NCBI RefSeq assembly: GCF_048544455.1 | Contig: NC_133536.1 | Coordinates: forward strand, 26,662,152 to 26,726,151 | Direction of reading: 5' to 3' | DNA length: 64,000 nucleotides | Source: Silene latifolia | Taxonomy: Eukaryota > Streptophyta > Magnoliopsida > Caryophyllales > Caryophyllaceae | In this document: piece after piece, positions 1 through 11,635 of the stretch | Position numbering within the stretch: the stretch's first letter is position 1 | Layout: every line of letters begins with the position of its first letter | Translations under genes and position numbers: made by a program | Notes under the pieces: generated by a model | Databases searched by the model: none | Seen by the model: only the letters and a program-made list of their open reading frames with translations | Told to the model about the DNA's origin: nothing

Positions 1-1751
1 CTTCCTTCCCATTTTTCAGTGATGTTTTTAGCATTAACAAGTTCATTGGTCAAGTCTTTAACCCTAAAGAGGAGATGCAAATTCTTTTCTTTTTCTCTCT
101 TGAGTTCATCATTGTTAACACTTTCTATGGACAATCTTTTCTCAATAATGAAGTCATGGGTGTGGTTGTTGAGTTTAGACACGAGATATATGATTCTTTC
201 TTTGGACTCTTCATATTTAGATGTCATCTCGTCAAGTCTTTGGTTTAGATCAACGATTTCATCGGATCTATGATGAGGAGAAGACCTAGAAGTGCTACAT
301 TCGGGCATACCTTTTTGAAGGAAAGTAAGCCTATCATGGAGGACTTCTATTTCATTCTTGAGACAAACAACCTCACCCTTAAGACACGTGTTTTCATTTT
401 CCAAACATTCAATCTTTTCTTTAGACTTGTCTAAATCTTTGTCAGAAGCAACAGTCTTGACACTCTTTCTTAAGTCTACAACTTCAACTACAAGGTCATA
501 GATCTCATTCTCAAGAGCATCTTTGTCCTTCAAAAGATCATCACGTTCCTTGGTTAGTGAGGAAACTTGCATCACCAAGGTAGTGTTGACATTTTCAAGG
601 TCAGAGACATCCGTGGGGGTCAACCTAAGACGCTCAAGTTCTTTGGTCAAATGTTTGTTTAACTTGTTGACTCTTTTAACTTCATCATAGGCCTCAGAGG
701 TGACAGTGACGCTGTCTGTTGCTTTCAGTTCATTTTTAAGATTAAAGTTCTCTTGAGCAATTTCCTCAATCTCATTTTGCATTACCTCAAGTTTATCATT
801 TTGAAACCGACACTTATCAAAAAGTTGGTCAAGAAGCTTACATACTTTCTCTTTGGAGTAAGTTCTAGCCTTGGCCTTTAGATGATTTACCTCGTTGTCG
901 GAATCGGAGTCGGAATCATCGGGGTTAGCCATGAGGCATCTCAAGTGTTCAAGTTTTGAGGTTTTTGAGACTTTTTCTTTACCATGATTTGTAAGACACA
1001 TTTTAGCCTCAAGTTCCTCCTTGATGAGTTCCTCATCTTCCTCGGAGTCGGACATTCCCCAAATAGCACTCATGACTCTATGTTTATAGTCCTTCTTAAC
1101 CTTTTCTCTTCTTTCCTTTGATTTGATTTCTTCCCACTTGGGACATTCTTTGATTTGGTGAGTTTTATCACCACATTTAAAGCATCCCACGGTGGAGTTA
1201 GGTCGTTTCTTAGGAAAGCGTTTTTTCGAGTAATTATTAGTGAACCTTTTGTTTCCTTGTCCATTGACCAACCCGGCTAGATTCCTTGTGAACATAGCAA
1301 ACTCGTCTTCCTCCTCATCTTCTCCATCACTTTGAGAGGATGTAAGGGCGAGACTCTTTCCCTTTGAGGACTCACTAGAATGCTTATCGAGGTTAAACTC
1401 GTGAGCCATTAGTGATCCCATTAGTTCATGAAGAGATAGGGTTGACAAGTCTTTAGCTTCCTCTATGGCGGTGACTTTAGGTTGCCATTTAGGGGTTAGA
1501 CTACGAAGGATTTTTCGAATGATGTCCTCGGATTCGAAATTCCTTCCTAGACTTTTAAGCTCATTAATAATACAAGAAAAACGTGAAGAGAAACTATTTA
1601 AGGACTCGTCTTTTGACATTCTAAACATCTCATATTGTTGCATGAGAAGGTCAATACGGTGTTTTCTTACTTGGGACGTCCCTTCATAGGCAAGTACAAG
1701 GGAATCCCAAATAGATTTTGCCGTAGGACATCCGGAGATACGACAGATGAA
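1..1751 (-). pseudogene. Ty1/copia gag (UBN2 type), 5'-truncated, runs off left edge
   Basis: One minus-strand frame is open from 1751 to the window start, just downstream of a TGA at 1752-1754. The N-terminal part matches the UBN2/gag-polypeptide domain of plant copia elements (IWDSL, KHRIDLLMQQYE, KILRSLTPKW, VTAIEEAKDL, LHELMGSL). A CCHC zinc knuckle (C-X2-C-X4-H-X4-C) lies near 1135-1190, then an acidic stretch and a long Glu/Lys/Leu-rich region of coiled-coil character that continues past the edge. The expected product packages retroelement RNA in virus-like particles. The usual N-terminal ~100 residues and any 5' LTR are missing above 1751, so this is a truncated copy even though the remaining frame is clean. 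Protease-integrase-RT may lie outside the window. Confidence 0.85.
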
Positions 1752-1945
1752 TCACCAAATCACTGATATGGAGGAGCAGAAGTAAATGTTACGAAACTTA
1801 GCGGACTGGACGTCATGAACAAACTAAGCACAATATAAGTATATAACCGAAAGCCTAAATTGACCCCATTTTGATCAAATTGCTAGACCTGATATGACCC
1901 TAACTCGAAATGACCCGGCCGAAACTATCTCTCTTGAAATGATCC
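1752..1945. other. Non-coding spacer between gag fragment and solo LTR
   Basis: No convincing ORF, RNA gene or repeat seen. It is the left flank of the solo LTR and ends in GATCC, the left half of the near-perfect TSD. Confidence 0.5.
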
Positions 1946-3437
1946 TGTTGAGTTTATGGATTCAAGTACCTAAGAGCGGGAGGGGGTGAATTAGGTACTA
2001 TTTAAAAATTTATAACTTCAACTTTATTGAATTAAAGTGAGTTACGGGGACAAGAGAGATGAGAAGATACTTTGAATAATATTGAAAGACTAAACAAGTA
2101 TCACGATGAATGTTTGCTGAAGTATGAAAGTAACAATCGTTCGGACTGTAGCTATTTGTCTCAGTTTGTGGAATACGGACTGCAGACCAAATGTGACAGT
2201 ATGATGAATCACTTTCAAGGTTTAAGCAAAGCACGACAAACAATAATAAAAGAGCAGCGGAAATAAAGTAAAACAATTGAACACGAGATTTTTGAATTGG
2301 TTCGGCAAGAAACTCAAGTGTCTACGTCCAATCTACCTTTTTATTGTTTCTTTTAGTGATCTACTCCGACAACTAAAAGACCCTTACAATAAAAGACACC
2401 AACCTACTCCGGTTGTAAAGCTAGTACAAGAACTACTCCGTTCTTATGACAAGCCAACTCGCAACCTACTCCGGTTGCCAAGAGTTAAAGACTACTCCGT
2501 CCTAAACTCTACTAACACACTTAGAATGTTATAGGATCAAGTTTCCACTAACATATTCTTAGCAAAGAATAGAGATGGACAACTTTTACAAGATCAACAA
2601 TTCTTAAGCAAGAGAGTTTAGTATTATAAAGTAACAGTAGCCACGACTGTAACAACTTGAAGACTTTTAAAGGTTTTTGCAAAGGCACTCGATTTTTAAG
2701 CTTTAAAAACAATTTGCAAAGTTGGAAAATTATTTCAGAAAAGTCTTGGGATTTTATGAGGAGGATGGCTCGCCTTTTATAGAGGAAATGGGTGAGGAGG
2801 TTGCTAGGGTTTTGAAGGGTCAAAGACCACACATGTGAAGGGCATTTGCAACCACCCAAAACTTGCACCAAAGAGGGCTCTTTTGCAAAGGCAAGAATAG
2901 AGAAAGAGTGTTTGAAAGATATCCTTAAAAGCTCATGCAAATTCAGAAAACAAAGGATGTGAGACAAGTCACATGATGACAAGTTAACACAAATATGGCA
3001 AAAAGCATTTCTTGTTTTCTAAAAGACCAAAGGGTTGAATTTGCATAAAGAGGAAATATTTTGAAATTAATAATAATTCAAACCACTCTTTATTGAAGGC
3101 CAACTCCTAATAAAATCTAAAGTTTATCTTTGAAAAATAAGAGTCACGTGAAAGGTTTTTGAAAGATAAGAAGAGCTTCAAGTTTTACGAATTGTGGCAA
3201 CAATCCAAGCAGCTGTTTACTAATGAAAGTAACAGTCCTCTGGACTGTTTCTATTACTCTAAGATACTCTACTTTCTCGCTTGTACATTAGATGACACTA
3301 AGACTCAATACAAAGGGATGATTAACAACTTCAACACTTCTTAATCCATGCTTGATTACATCATTAATCCTGAAAAGGTAAACTAAGATAGCACAAATCA
3401 AATGGGCATGTCATCATCAACCATAAGGAACCCAACA
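1946..3437 (+). mobile_element. Solo LTR of a copia element (SIRE/Angela-like)
   Basis: The block begins TGTTGAG and ends CCCAACA, giving TGTTG/CAACA terminal inverted repeats. It is flanked by GATCC (1941-1945) and TATCC (3438-3442), a 5-bp TSD with one mismatch. Just inside the left end is a GGGGGTGAATTAGG-type tract, which I recall from plant copia LTRs. No PBS follows the right end and no second LTR copy was noticed, so it is read as a solo LTR left by LTR-LTR recombination. Short ORFs here are not credible genes. Internal repeats include ACTCCGGTTG motifs (about 2400-2480) and hairpin-forming ACAGTCC/GGACTGT dyads. The superfamily call is inference. Confidence 0.65.
3232..3248. repeat. 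Perfect 7-bp hairpin ACAGTCC-TCT-GGACTGT in the copia LTR
   Basis: Two degenerate relatives lie in the same LTR at 2133-2149 and 2634-2650, each preceded by AGTAAC or a close variant. Confidence 0.7.
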
Positions 3438-3495
3438 TATCCGATAAGAAATGACACAGAATGACTATTTTATGTACATAGCAAATAAAAATAAA

Positions 3496-4376
3496 CTATA
3501 ATAAACATGGCCAAAAGCTAGGCGACTCAGACATGAATGACTTAACCTGTACGAACCAACCTAAATGCCTTGTTCCCTGCCCTGAATGACCCGTATGAGT
3601 GGCAGTTTGGTAACAGTAATTCTGTACATACAACAAATGCTTACCTTGTTTGCAGAGGCACTCAAAATTTGAAGGCGGAGATGAGCCACACATACAACCA
3701 GACTTATAACACTTGACACAATCTAAGGAATACTGATAGTTCATTTCAAACCCCTCGTATAAGATCTGATAAATAGTTTTATTACCCTTATTATAAAGAT
3801 CCAACTCTTTTCTAAAGACTGGAGTCGCAGCAGAGTTGCAAGATGCATATTGCCCTCGGGCTGAATTATTGTTACGATAATAAACTGAAAATTTGGAATG
3901 ATTCTCATAGCATGTAACATTGCCATCACTACGGTTTGGAACCATCCCGTTGTTGCACTTGTAAAGTAAGTTAATCATCTCAACCCTTTTGCTGAACTCA
4001 AGTATGTCACCAAAATCTCTTCCGTAAAAACCACAAGTATTTTCCGGAGCCCCCCGCAGTTCAAGGGTTATGTTATTACCATAATATGCGATGTTAATAA
4101 CATTATAAGCTTCCAAGTATTTAGGGCCAATTCTCAGAAATGGGTAATGACCACTTGGATAATCAATACACACAAGCTGCAACGCCGGGTGGCCACAGTA
4201 TTGAGGCCTGCCCTCTCCCAAAATAGGAACCCGACATTTTTTAGTTTCCCACATGTAAATAATACAGTAGAGCATATCTTATATCTGTCATCAACACCAT
4301 CAGATGAAGGCAATCCAACAAAGACGACAAAGATGGCAAAAGTGAACACGTACAGGGAAGATACAGGGGTAAACAT
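3496..4376 (-). pseudogene. LRK10L receptor-kinase ectodomain fragment, frameshifted, kinase lost
   Basis: ATG at 4376 opens a signal peptide (hydrophobic YVFTFAIFVVFVGL) and the start of a GUB_WAK_bind domain (YKICSTVLFTCG). Near 4210-4218 the frame is lost, consistent with a one-base deletion relative to the domain. The -1 frame then continues RPQYCGHPALQLVCIDYPSG and a cysteine-rich WAK_assoc-like region ending CMCGSSPPSNFECLCKQG. At about 3640 the donor G|GTAAGC matches the exon-1 donor of the right-hand paralog. Here no transmembrane or kinase exon follows; the frame reads into former intron and stops at 3496. It is a broken tandem duplicate of the 62262-64000 gene in the same orientation. 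A secreted ectodomain would need frame repair and is not expected. Confidence 0.85.
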
Positions 4377-4627
4377 TCAGGAAACTTTACATAAAAATAA
4401 AACAAGGAATTTTCTTGCTATAGAGATTTTCAGATTACCAAGATTTTGCATCTATAATAAATAAACATGCAGCTCTAAGATTTCGGATGTTTCGTTGATT
4501 CTACCTTTTATGGTTTACAGTATCTTTTTAGTCTGGATTCGAGATGGGTAGGACAATATAGGGGACAAAGCACTCCCTGGTCAGAACTGATTGGCAAAAG
4601 ATTCAACCGTTGAACTTAAATGTTCCA
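4377..4627. other. 5' flank of the broken LRK10L copy
   Basis: AT-rich host sequence upstream of the ATG at 4376. It should hold the ancestral promoter, but I see no unambiguous TATA box. It ends at the Athila-like insertion; GTCAC at 4628-4632 is the left TSD. Confidence 0.5.
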
Positions 4628-4632
4628 GTCAC

Positions 4633-5858
4633 TGACACGCCTAAAATGTCGCTACTTAAGACAACCAATTAACAATTTATAAGCCACACTTAATACTAAT
4701 TTAAACTAATTCTAAGACAAGTAAAGTAGTAAGAAGGGGACAAGCAAGCAAGAAATCAATTTATAAGATGAAAATTTATCAATTTTAAGGAAGACTTAAC
4801 CAAACTCAATAAAGTGAGACAATTTAGTTGATAAAACCACTCAATCAATCCTTTTAACCAATGTTATTGCCCTATTAGTTAGATTAATTCTCCAAATTCC
4901 TCTAATTAGAAGTCAATCACAAGGAAATCACACTTAGTAATTGACCCAACTTATTAGTTCCCCTAGTGGAAATCACACACATTAGGTAGATAACAAGAAG
5001 ATGTAGCAATGAAATCTAATAGGTGCAATTACTCACAATGAAATCACAATTAATGAGCAATCACAAATTAATCTCTTAAATGTTAATTAAACCAAGAAGA
5101 AATCACATTCATTAGTCTAATAACAAGTTGTTGCAAGATGGGATTACAAGGAAATCACACTTAATAAACCCAACAACAATAAATTAAGGAACTTGGTAAG
5201 ATTAAGTAATAAGGAAATCACACTTAATTAATATAATCAAACAAGGTTTCCAAAATTTAAAACAATAAACACAAGAGATTAATAACAATAACATAAATTA
5301 AGGAAAGATTAGAGTGTCTTACAACCAAAGATTACACCTTTGAGTTAGATAAAGAAGAGGAGATTAGTTCTCCATAATAGATCTCCAACCCAAATTAGAT
5401 GATAATTCTTCAATTACAACTTGATTAACAAAATTAAGCCTCAGATGATGAATCCCTAATGGTATTCATCTATATATAGTCCTAGGTTAAAGAGGAAATG
5501 ATGGGCTTAAGTTGAAAGGAGCCCGTAATCAAAATGTGTAAAACCCAGGTAGGGCGCACGGTGCGCCCAATGGCATAAAGAAGGGCGCACGGTGCTCCCA
5601 GTGTGCTGGATTTCCTCTTTAACTTTTTCCTTTGCTTCTTATCTTGGATGGTTCTTCCCTTGTTCTCTTGTAGCTTGCTTCCATGCTTCACTTGTGACTT
5701 AGAACCACCCCGAGCTTCCTCCAAAGCACGATCAAAACCTCCATAACAACTTTACACTCGAAATTGGTTAATAAAGAGATAAGTCAAGCAAAATCGCTTC
5801 CTAGTGTCGCTTATTATGCATAAAACACGGTAAATGGATGGTAAATATGAGCTTATCA
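4633..5858 (-). repeat. 3' LTR of the Athila-like element
   Basis: Aligns by eye with 35040-35418 joined to 60438-61420. It is about 136 bp shorter because the segment equivalent to roughly 35149-35283 is missing around 4739. It carries two GGCGCAC-N-GTGCGCC palindromes at 5553 and 5584, the second with one substitution. Confidence 0.85.
5553..5598. repeat. Pair of GGCGCAC-G-GTGCGCC palindromes, 31 bp apart
   Basis: 5553-5567 is a perfect 7-bp-arm dyad; 5584-5598 has one base changed (GTGCTCC). The same pair with the same 31-bp offset is at 61114/61145 and 32245/32276, and a single copy is at 9065. Confidence 0.9.
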
Positions 5859-5876
5859 ACCACCCCACACTTGAGC
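5859..5876 (-). other. Polypurine tract of the Athila-like element
   Basis: The minus strand reads CTCAAGTGTGGGGTGGT directly before TGATAAGC, the start of the 3' LTR. This is the expected plus-strand primer position. Confidence 0.7.
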
Positions 5877-6936
5877 CTTTGCTCGTCCCGAGCAAACTAT
5901 CAAAAACCAAATCATCAATGTAAAGACTCATAAGAAAAGCACGGGGAAACTCACATGGACATGCCCTCTTCTCTCGCACCCCTACCTTCTTATACCTTCC
6001 CTCTTCATATCGCTTCATGGTCACTAGTACATCACAACATGTTCCTAAATAAGACAAGTGACCCAAATCCTCCATAAAGAGTCGCTCTTCTCTCATACGC
6101 CCTCCTTATACCTTCCCTCTTTTAATAATGTTCCTAAATCCACCAATACAATTTTCACAATTCACTCACAACTCATCACCACTCTCCTTATTAATCCCCC
6201 TTATAACTCCACTTGGTTCAAAACAAGGTTACCATATTCATTCTAAGCATCTCCTAGCTCAAGTTGAGCTGCTCAACATGTAGGCAACCTCAATTCCTCC
6301 TCATCTCAACAATTCAAAACAACAAGTGATCACTCAACTAATCACCAACAATCATCCATAAGCCAAGCCTAACAAGTCCCACTCCAAACAACAAGTATGC
6401 CAAGCATTAGTATCAAAGTAAGCTTCCACAACCCCTCTTCTAATCTTGGCACACCACTAGCCTACTCTTCCGGCCTTCCTTAACACTTCCACTTATGTCA
6501 CCAACACATGTAGAAAATAGTAAAATTATGTGACAAGACTTGAGAGTTTCGATCATTTTTCATTTTGCCTAAATCTCTCATTTTGCCTAAACCGCCCGTC
6601 CTTGCGGGTTTTCGGTTTAGCATATTTCCTCACTCTATCTCACGTGGCTCGCACTCATTTTTTCATTTTGCCCGGAGTGCCCTTTGGGGTTTTCACTCTG
6701 ACCTCGGCCACTTTCCCATTTTTGCCTAGGATGCCCTTTCGGGTTTTCATCCTAGCCGGGTTTTTCTTTTCTCTCTTTTTTTTTCCATTTTTTTTGAAAT
6801 GAAATACAATGCATGATGTGAATTGAAATATATTACAATATGTTACAATTTACCAACTCATGCCCACCCCACACTTAGCTCTTCACTTTGTCTTCAAAGT
6901 GGAAGTGAGCACCCAATCTTATCTCAAGAATGTGAA
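5877..6936 (-). other. 3' untranslated region of the Athila-like element
   Basis: No gene recognised; the small ORFs have low-complexity products. A second PPT-like tract, AAGTGTGGGGTGGG on the minus strand, is at about 6865-6880. Around 6540-6790 a TTTTGCC...GGGTTTTC phrase recurs several times, a degenerate short tandem repeat. Confidence 0.5.
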
Positions 6937-8520
6937 CTAGAGGCACCCCCACGGGTGCCCTCCTCCTCTTCTTCCTTGTCTTCGGAATGAAAACCGTGCC
7001 ATGGTGGCATTGTTTTTATTCACGCGAGCTTGATTATAGCCATGATAAATGTTAGGAAAGCCTTGAATGTGAAAATTGTTGAGAGCCACCAACATGTCAT
7101 AGTTAGCATTTTGGACAAAGCGTTGTTCTTCCATGTCCTCTTGATAATGTTGGTGGCGTTGTTCTAGGATGTTCCACCTTGTATTGGCCTCCTCCCTCAC
7201 TTGGTTGACATTTTGATGAATGGTGGTCGATTGAGAATCAACCCCTATTCTCCATTGATGAAAATCAAAAGGCATTTCGGTTGAAAGGAAGAAAATGGAG
7301 GTGGTGGGTGTTGTTATTGATCTTGTTGTACATCGGGCATTGGTTGGTCAAAAGAAGGGCCACCAACATGGGGAAATTCCACCCCACCTTGTTGTTGGCC
7401 ACCTTCACGCACTTCCTCTGCTTGGACAAGATAAGCTCAGTCAATCCATAAGTTTGCAAACTCATCATTCGGGAGCATGTAGAAATCGGCGGCTCTCCCC
7501 CACCCCAAAGGAGAGTCATGGGGACGGGGAAGGTACATGTAGTTCTTGGCGTTAGAGCCTCCAGCCATTTTCCATATGACTCGGAGGGGGTGTTCTTCGA
7601 CAACCGCAAGCATACCCATTCCCTTGAAACATCGGTGATCCATCCAACTATTCCCCACGAGAGCCGAAGTGCCCTCCTCAAGGAGGACCTCCAATGCACA
7701 CACTAACTTCTCAATCATCCCACCAATATAGATGGTGTCCGTGGGACGATGTTGAAGTTCCAAACATCCATCAATGAATAACCCGGCCCAATCTGGTATC
7801 CAACTCCCTTCCGGAGTCATTGCCCATAAACAACCCAAATTTTTTTCGTTCATTTTTGTGGGTTCGGTTTGCACAAGGTAGTTCATGTTTATGTGCCGAC
7901 TCACGGTCTGAAGTACGGGGTGGGAAAGGTTGGTTTTCTTGCTATTTTTGTCTCTTGCATCGCCGGTGATAGCGAGCCAAAAAGCACTCACTGCAGCTAG
8001 GTCAATGGGTACGGGCTCAGAGAGTTTAGTGATGTGAAGGGCTTGTCGTATTTGGTCAAAACTCATGGTGTGAAGTGTCTTACAAGCCCGGAATTTGATT
8101 CCCGGAACTTTATCCCTTCCCAATGTGACCTTTTCTAAGGAGGCAAGGAATTCAAGTGTGGTGCTCCTCCTTGTGACAATTTTCTCATCAATGCAAGTAT
8201 CTAAACCCACATTCTCCAATAAAAGTCTAGTCATTGGCAACATACCCAATTCTTCAAGAGTATAAGAATAAAGAAACCTAGTGGTCACAACCGAGGACTT
8301 AGCATCAAGTTTTTTTGAAATTGGTAAGGGTCGTGCCCGACAATGCCTCCCAGCCTAAGTACTCTTGGGTTGGTTGAGAAGGGGCGGCTCTCTTCTTCCC
8401 CTTTGATGAAGAAGCCGCGGTTTCCTTGGTCTTTCCCCATAATAACTCAGAATTCTCAGAAAGCACAAGTTTTTGGAAAAAAATTTGGGTGGGGACTTTC
8501 AACAAACACTTGGTAGGCAC
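6937..8520 (-). pseudogene. Athila env-position ORF (ATHILA ORF-1-like), frameshifted
   Basis: Between integrase and 3' LTR lies a frame split into 8520-8305, 8288-7437 and further pieces to 6937. The central 283-residue piece has EFLASLEKV...GIKFRACKTLHTMSFDQIRQAL, then FWLAITGD, HPVLQTVSRHINMNYLV and TDTIYIGGMIEKLV. These are the features I recall from the Athila ORF-1/plant retrotransposon ORF family that follows pol. The tail has a Gln/His-rich coiled-coil-like stretch (about 7260-7060) and a basic RRQGRRGGG end. At least two frameshifts (near 8295 and 7440) break it. Its role in Athila elements is unknown; a position-based env analogy is often made, but I see no clear signal peptide or membrane anchor in the main piece. 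Confidence 0.65.
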
Positions 8521-9394
8521 TACTTGAATGTAGTGTTTACTAACTATTTGCTAAGGAAAAATCACCCCACAAGTTTAGAAAATGGCTAAGGACAATTAAC
8601 AACAACAATTAAAAGCAAAAAAAAAAAAAAACGAAATTATGCAAGAGTTTTGATTTTTTTCGAACTATAAATGGACAAGGATAAGAATAAGGTGTTATAC
8701 CTCCCTTTGATCCTTGTAGTTGTTTGATGCGGAAATTGATGCAAGAATGCCCAAATAAGTCCCTTAACCCAATAAAAACCCAAAAATCTTCACCGAAATT
8801 GATGAATTTCGAAACCCTAAGTTCAATCTTGCGGCACCAAACGACGAATTTCAGTACCTTGCTCGCGAAAATTGTAGTGGAAATGAACTTGTTGATGATT
8901 AATGATGATTTTGCACTTGATTTTGTTGAAATTGATTAAGATTTGAGGGAGTTGGGAGAATTGGATTTGGGTTTTTGAGTTAGGGAAGATGAACAATTGA
9001 AGAAATGGGGAAAAATGAGGGTATGTCGGGTTGTATTTTAATTTGGACGAGTGTTTAAGGGGAAGGCGCACGGTGCGCCCTGGGTGTTGAACTCGTGTCT
9101 TCCTCATCTCCAATCCTTCCATTCTTGGCTGATTTTTTTAGCTCGCATGCTCCCATTCTTCATGTATTCACCTTAAGTTAGAAACCTCCACACTCAAACA
9201 CACATTAGCCTACTTTAAAATGACATGAACGGTAATTTAAAATGCATGCAATATTAAATTAGAAGGAAATTAATTCAAAAATGCAATTACGGAATTAAAA
9301 TGCAAAGCGAAATGTAAATATGCAAGGGAAAGAACTATTTACAAAGGTTTGCCGTTTATTTAACGTCGATGGCTCGACAAGATTGCACTTTCCA
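8521..9394 (-). other. Non-coding spacer between integrase and env-position ORF
   Basis: AT-rich, with an A-run near 8615-8632, one GGCGCACGGTGCGCC palindrome at 9065-9079 and no supported gene. Confidence 0.5.
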
Positions 9395-9855
9395 TTAAGC
9401 CTTGTAAATGGGGTCAATAAGATGTAGTGTTTCCACTTCACCCGCTTCAATGCCTTCATAATAATGTTTAAGTCGTTGTCCATTCACTTTCAAGACTTTC
9501 CCGGTCTTTAAACACTTGATCTCTATTGCTCCATGTGGAAAAACTTTCACCACCTCATATGGTCCCATCCATCTAGAGCGCAATTTTCCCGAGAAAAGTC
9601 GAAGACGATTTTGGAAAAGCAAGACTTTCTCCCCGAGTTGAAATACTCTTCTTGAAATCATATTGTCATGCCATGCTCTTGTCTTTGCCTTGTAAACCAA
9701 CGCACTCTCATAAGAATCATTTCGAATTTCCTCCAATTCTTGGAGTTGCAGTTTCCTATGAAGGCCCACTTCATTCATTTGCAAATTGAACGATTTGACC
9801 GCCCAATAAGCCCGATGCTCAAGCTCCACGGGTAAGTGACATGGTTTCCCAAAAA
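9395..9855 (-). pseudogene. Integrase C-terminal part of the Athila-like element
   Basis: Sense translation reads LIFGKPCHLPVELEHRAYWAVK, then a coil, ALVYKAKTRAWHDNMI, FQLGEKVLLFQNRLRLFSGKLRSRWMGPYEVVKVFPHGAIEI, the classical gypsy integrase tail with the GPY-type motif. It ends with a stop at 9395. It is the downstream half of an integrase whose catalytic core is at 16987-17480; the gag-only element 9861-16981 sits between them, in the MSPYRL...LIFGKPCHLP block. The CDS is therefore split by a later insertion. Confidence 0.85.
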
Positions 9856-9860
9856 TTAAG

Positions 9861-11617
9861 TGATAACGGGGTAGAGGTCGTCGTACCCGATCAAAAATTT
9901 AACTCAACTAGTAAGGGTAGTCGAGGTCGAACCACAGGGAGATCAAGTTTGAGTATTAGTTTTGTCTCAGATTATGAGTTAGCTACGTGAATCATGAAAT
10001 TGGTTTTAAACTAGTTAATTAATAACTAACTAAGACAACTAAAATAAAATAAACAAGTAATCGAAATAGCAAAGGTCTTAAACAATAAAGGAAAGGCTAG
10101 GGTCCGATTTCTTCTCCAACACACCATATTTACACTCATAAATCCCGTTAACAAGTCAGTGGGTATAGTTAGGGGGGAAACGTCTCTAATTCGCCTATTA
10201 ACTCCCTCCCGGACTCATAATAGGACACTAGCAATCCCGACTCACCTCCCTCTCGGGTTCGTGACTCGGACTCCCTTATTCTAAGTTAAGGTCAATAAGC
10301 CCACGTTATCTTCCCGGTCATCTCACTCCCTCTCCCAAGGGTCGATTTCAAACCAAAAATTAAAGGCACCCTTCTCAAGTTCTCCCTCCCGGGTTCAACT
10401 CAAGTTGGCAACTAGTTTAAGTGAGGTGAGCCGACTCCCAACCTAGCCAACTCCCGTTGACGGTCAAGGGTCAAAAGTCAACAACAATCCCAAATAAAAC
10501 ATTACAAGTCAAATCCTTTAATTAATCAAAACTAATTACCCAACAACTAATCAAAATGGGATTTAATTATGTAAACATGGCATGTTAGGGATTAATCAAA
10601 CCCTAGTGAAAATACTACTCACTAATCATTACTAATCTAACACTAAATACATTTATAATTACTCTAAACATAACATTAAACAAAATAAAGTGATAAAGAT
10701 TGAAACTTTAACTAATCTAATGACTAAACATAAATAAATTAACATTAAACATGGTAAGAGCAATAAAGAAGAAAACTTTAGTAAACTAAACTAAACTAGA
10801 CCAAATTAAACAAATAACAATAACACTAAACATAACAAGAGAGTAAAGATTAAAACTTTAATCAAATTAAACATTAAATCTATGAAATCAATTATTGATA
10901 AAACAAGAACAAGTAATGAAAGAGGGAAGAAATTTATACCAACAATGGAAAGGAAAGTGCATAAATAAGGTAGAATTAGTCTTACACAACCCAAAAGATC
11001 AAATCTTGAACTCTAATTAAACTATTTCTAATTAATTTAAAGAGAGATTTATAGAGAGAAATTGTCCTAAACCCTAAATAAAATCTGAAAATGGGGGCTC
11101 TCCCCTCTCTTTCGTGCTCTCTGCCCCGAACCAAAACAAATGACGGCTTTCTCTAAAAAATGAAAGAGCTGCCCTTTTTTTATCACGTGACAAGCTTGCT
11201 TCCGTTTTCTCGTCTTTTCTTTTTTGTCCCCCAAAATGTCAGCACTCCCTCCCTTTTGCAATTGGAGTCTTATCCAATAGTAAGAGAATAATGTGGATTG
11301 GCCCAACAAAGTAGCTTAGGCCGAGAAAACAGAAATGTAACGGGCCATGGTGAATAAATGATGGCCCAAGTCTTCATTTGTCTCATATTTTTATTTCGTC
11401 TGGACCGTTTTTCTTACTTGCACTTGGTACCTATAAAACAAAAAGACGAAAGTAGTACCCACATCCAAAAATAATATATAATTTCATTATTTAAAATTAA
11501 ATGACTAACCACTCTTTTTAATACTAAAATGAGTGAAAAAAGTCAACTCGGGTTATTAATTCGACTAAACAAGAGATCAAATATGGGTTTAAAAAAAGGT
11601 AAAATATCGAGTTATCA
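9861..11617 (-). repeat. 3' LTR of the gag-only element
   Basis: Near-identical to 15224-16981 and in the same orientation; about twelve differences found by eye. Confidence 0.92.
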
Positions 11618-11635
11618 AATCTCCCCACACTTATC
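11618..11635 (-). other. Polypurine tract of the gag-only element
   Basis: The minus strand reads AAGTGTGGGGAGATT immediately before the 3' LTR start. Confidence 0.7.

Noticed and set aside
2277-2534. 85-residue plus-strand ORF with repeated TPVVKL/TRNLLRLPRV
   Set aside because: It is the translation of the ACTCCGGTTG repeat inside the solo copia LTR; no conserved domain, and repeats rather than codon bias explain the frame.
7295-7706. Plus-strand ORFs of 62-86 residues over the Athila env-position ORF
   Set aside because: Antisense shadows of the minus-strand 7437-8288 frame.
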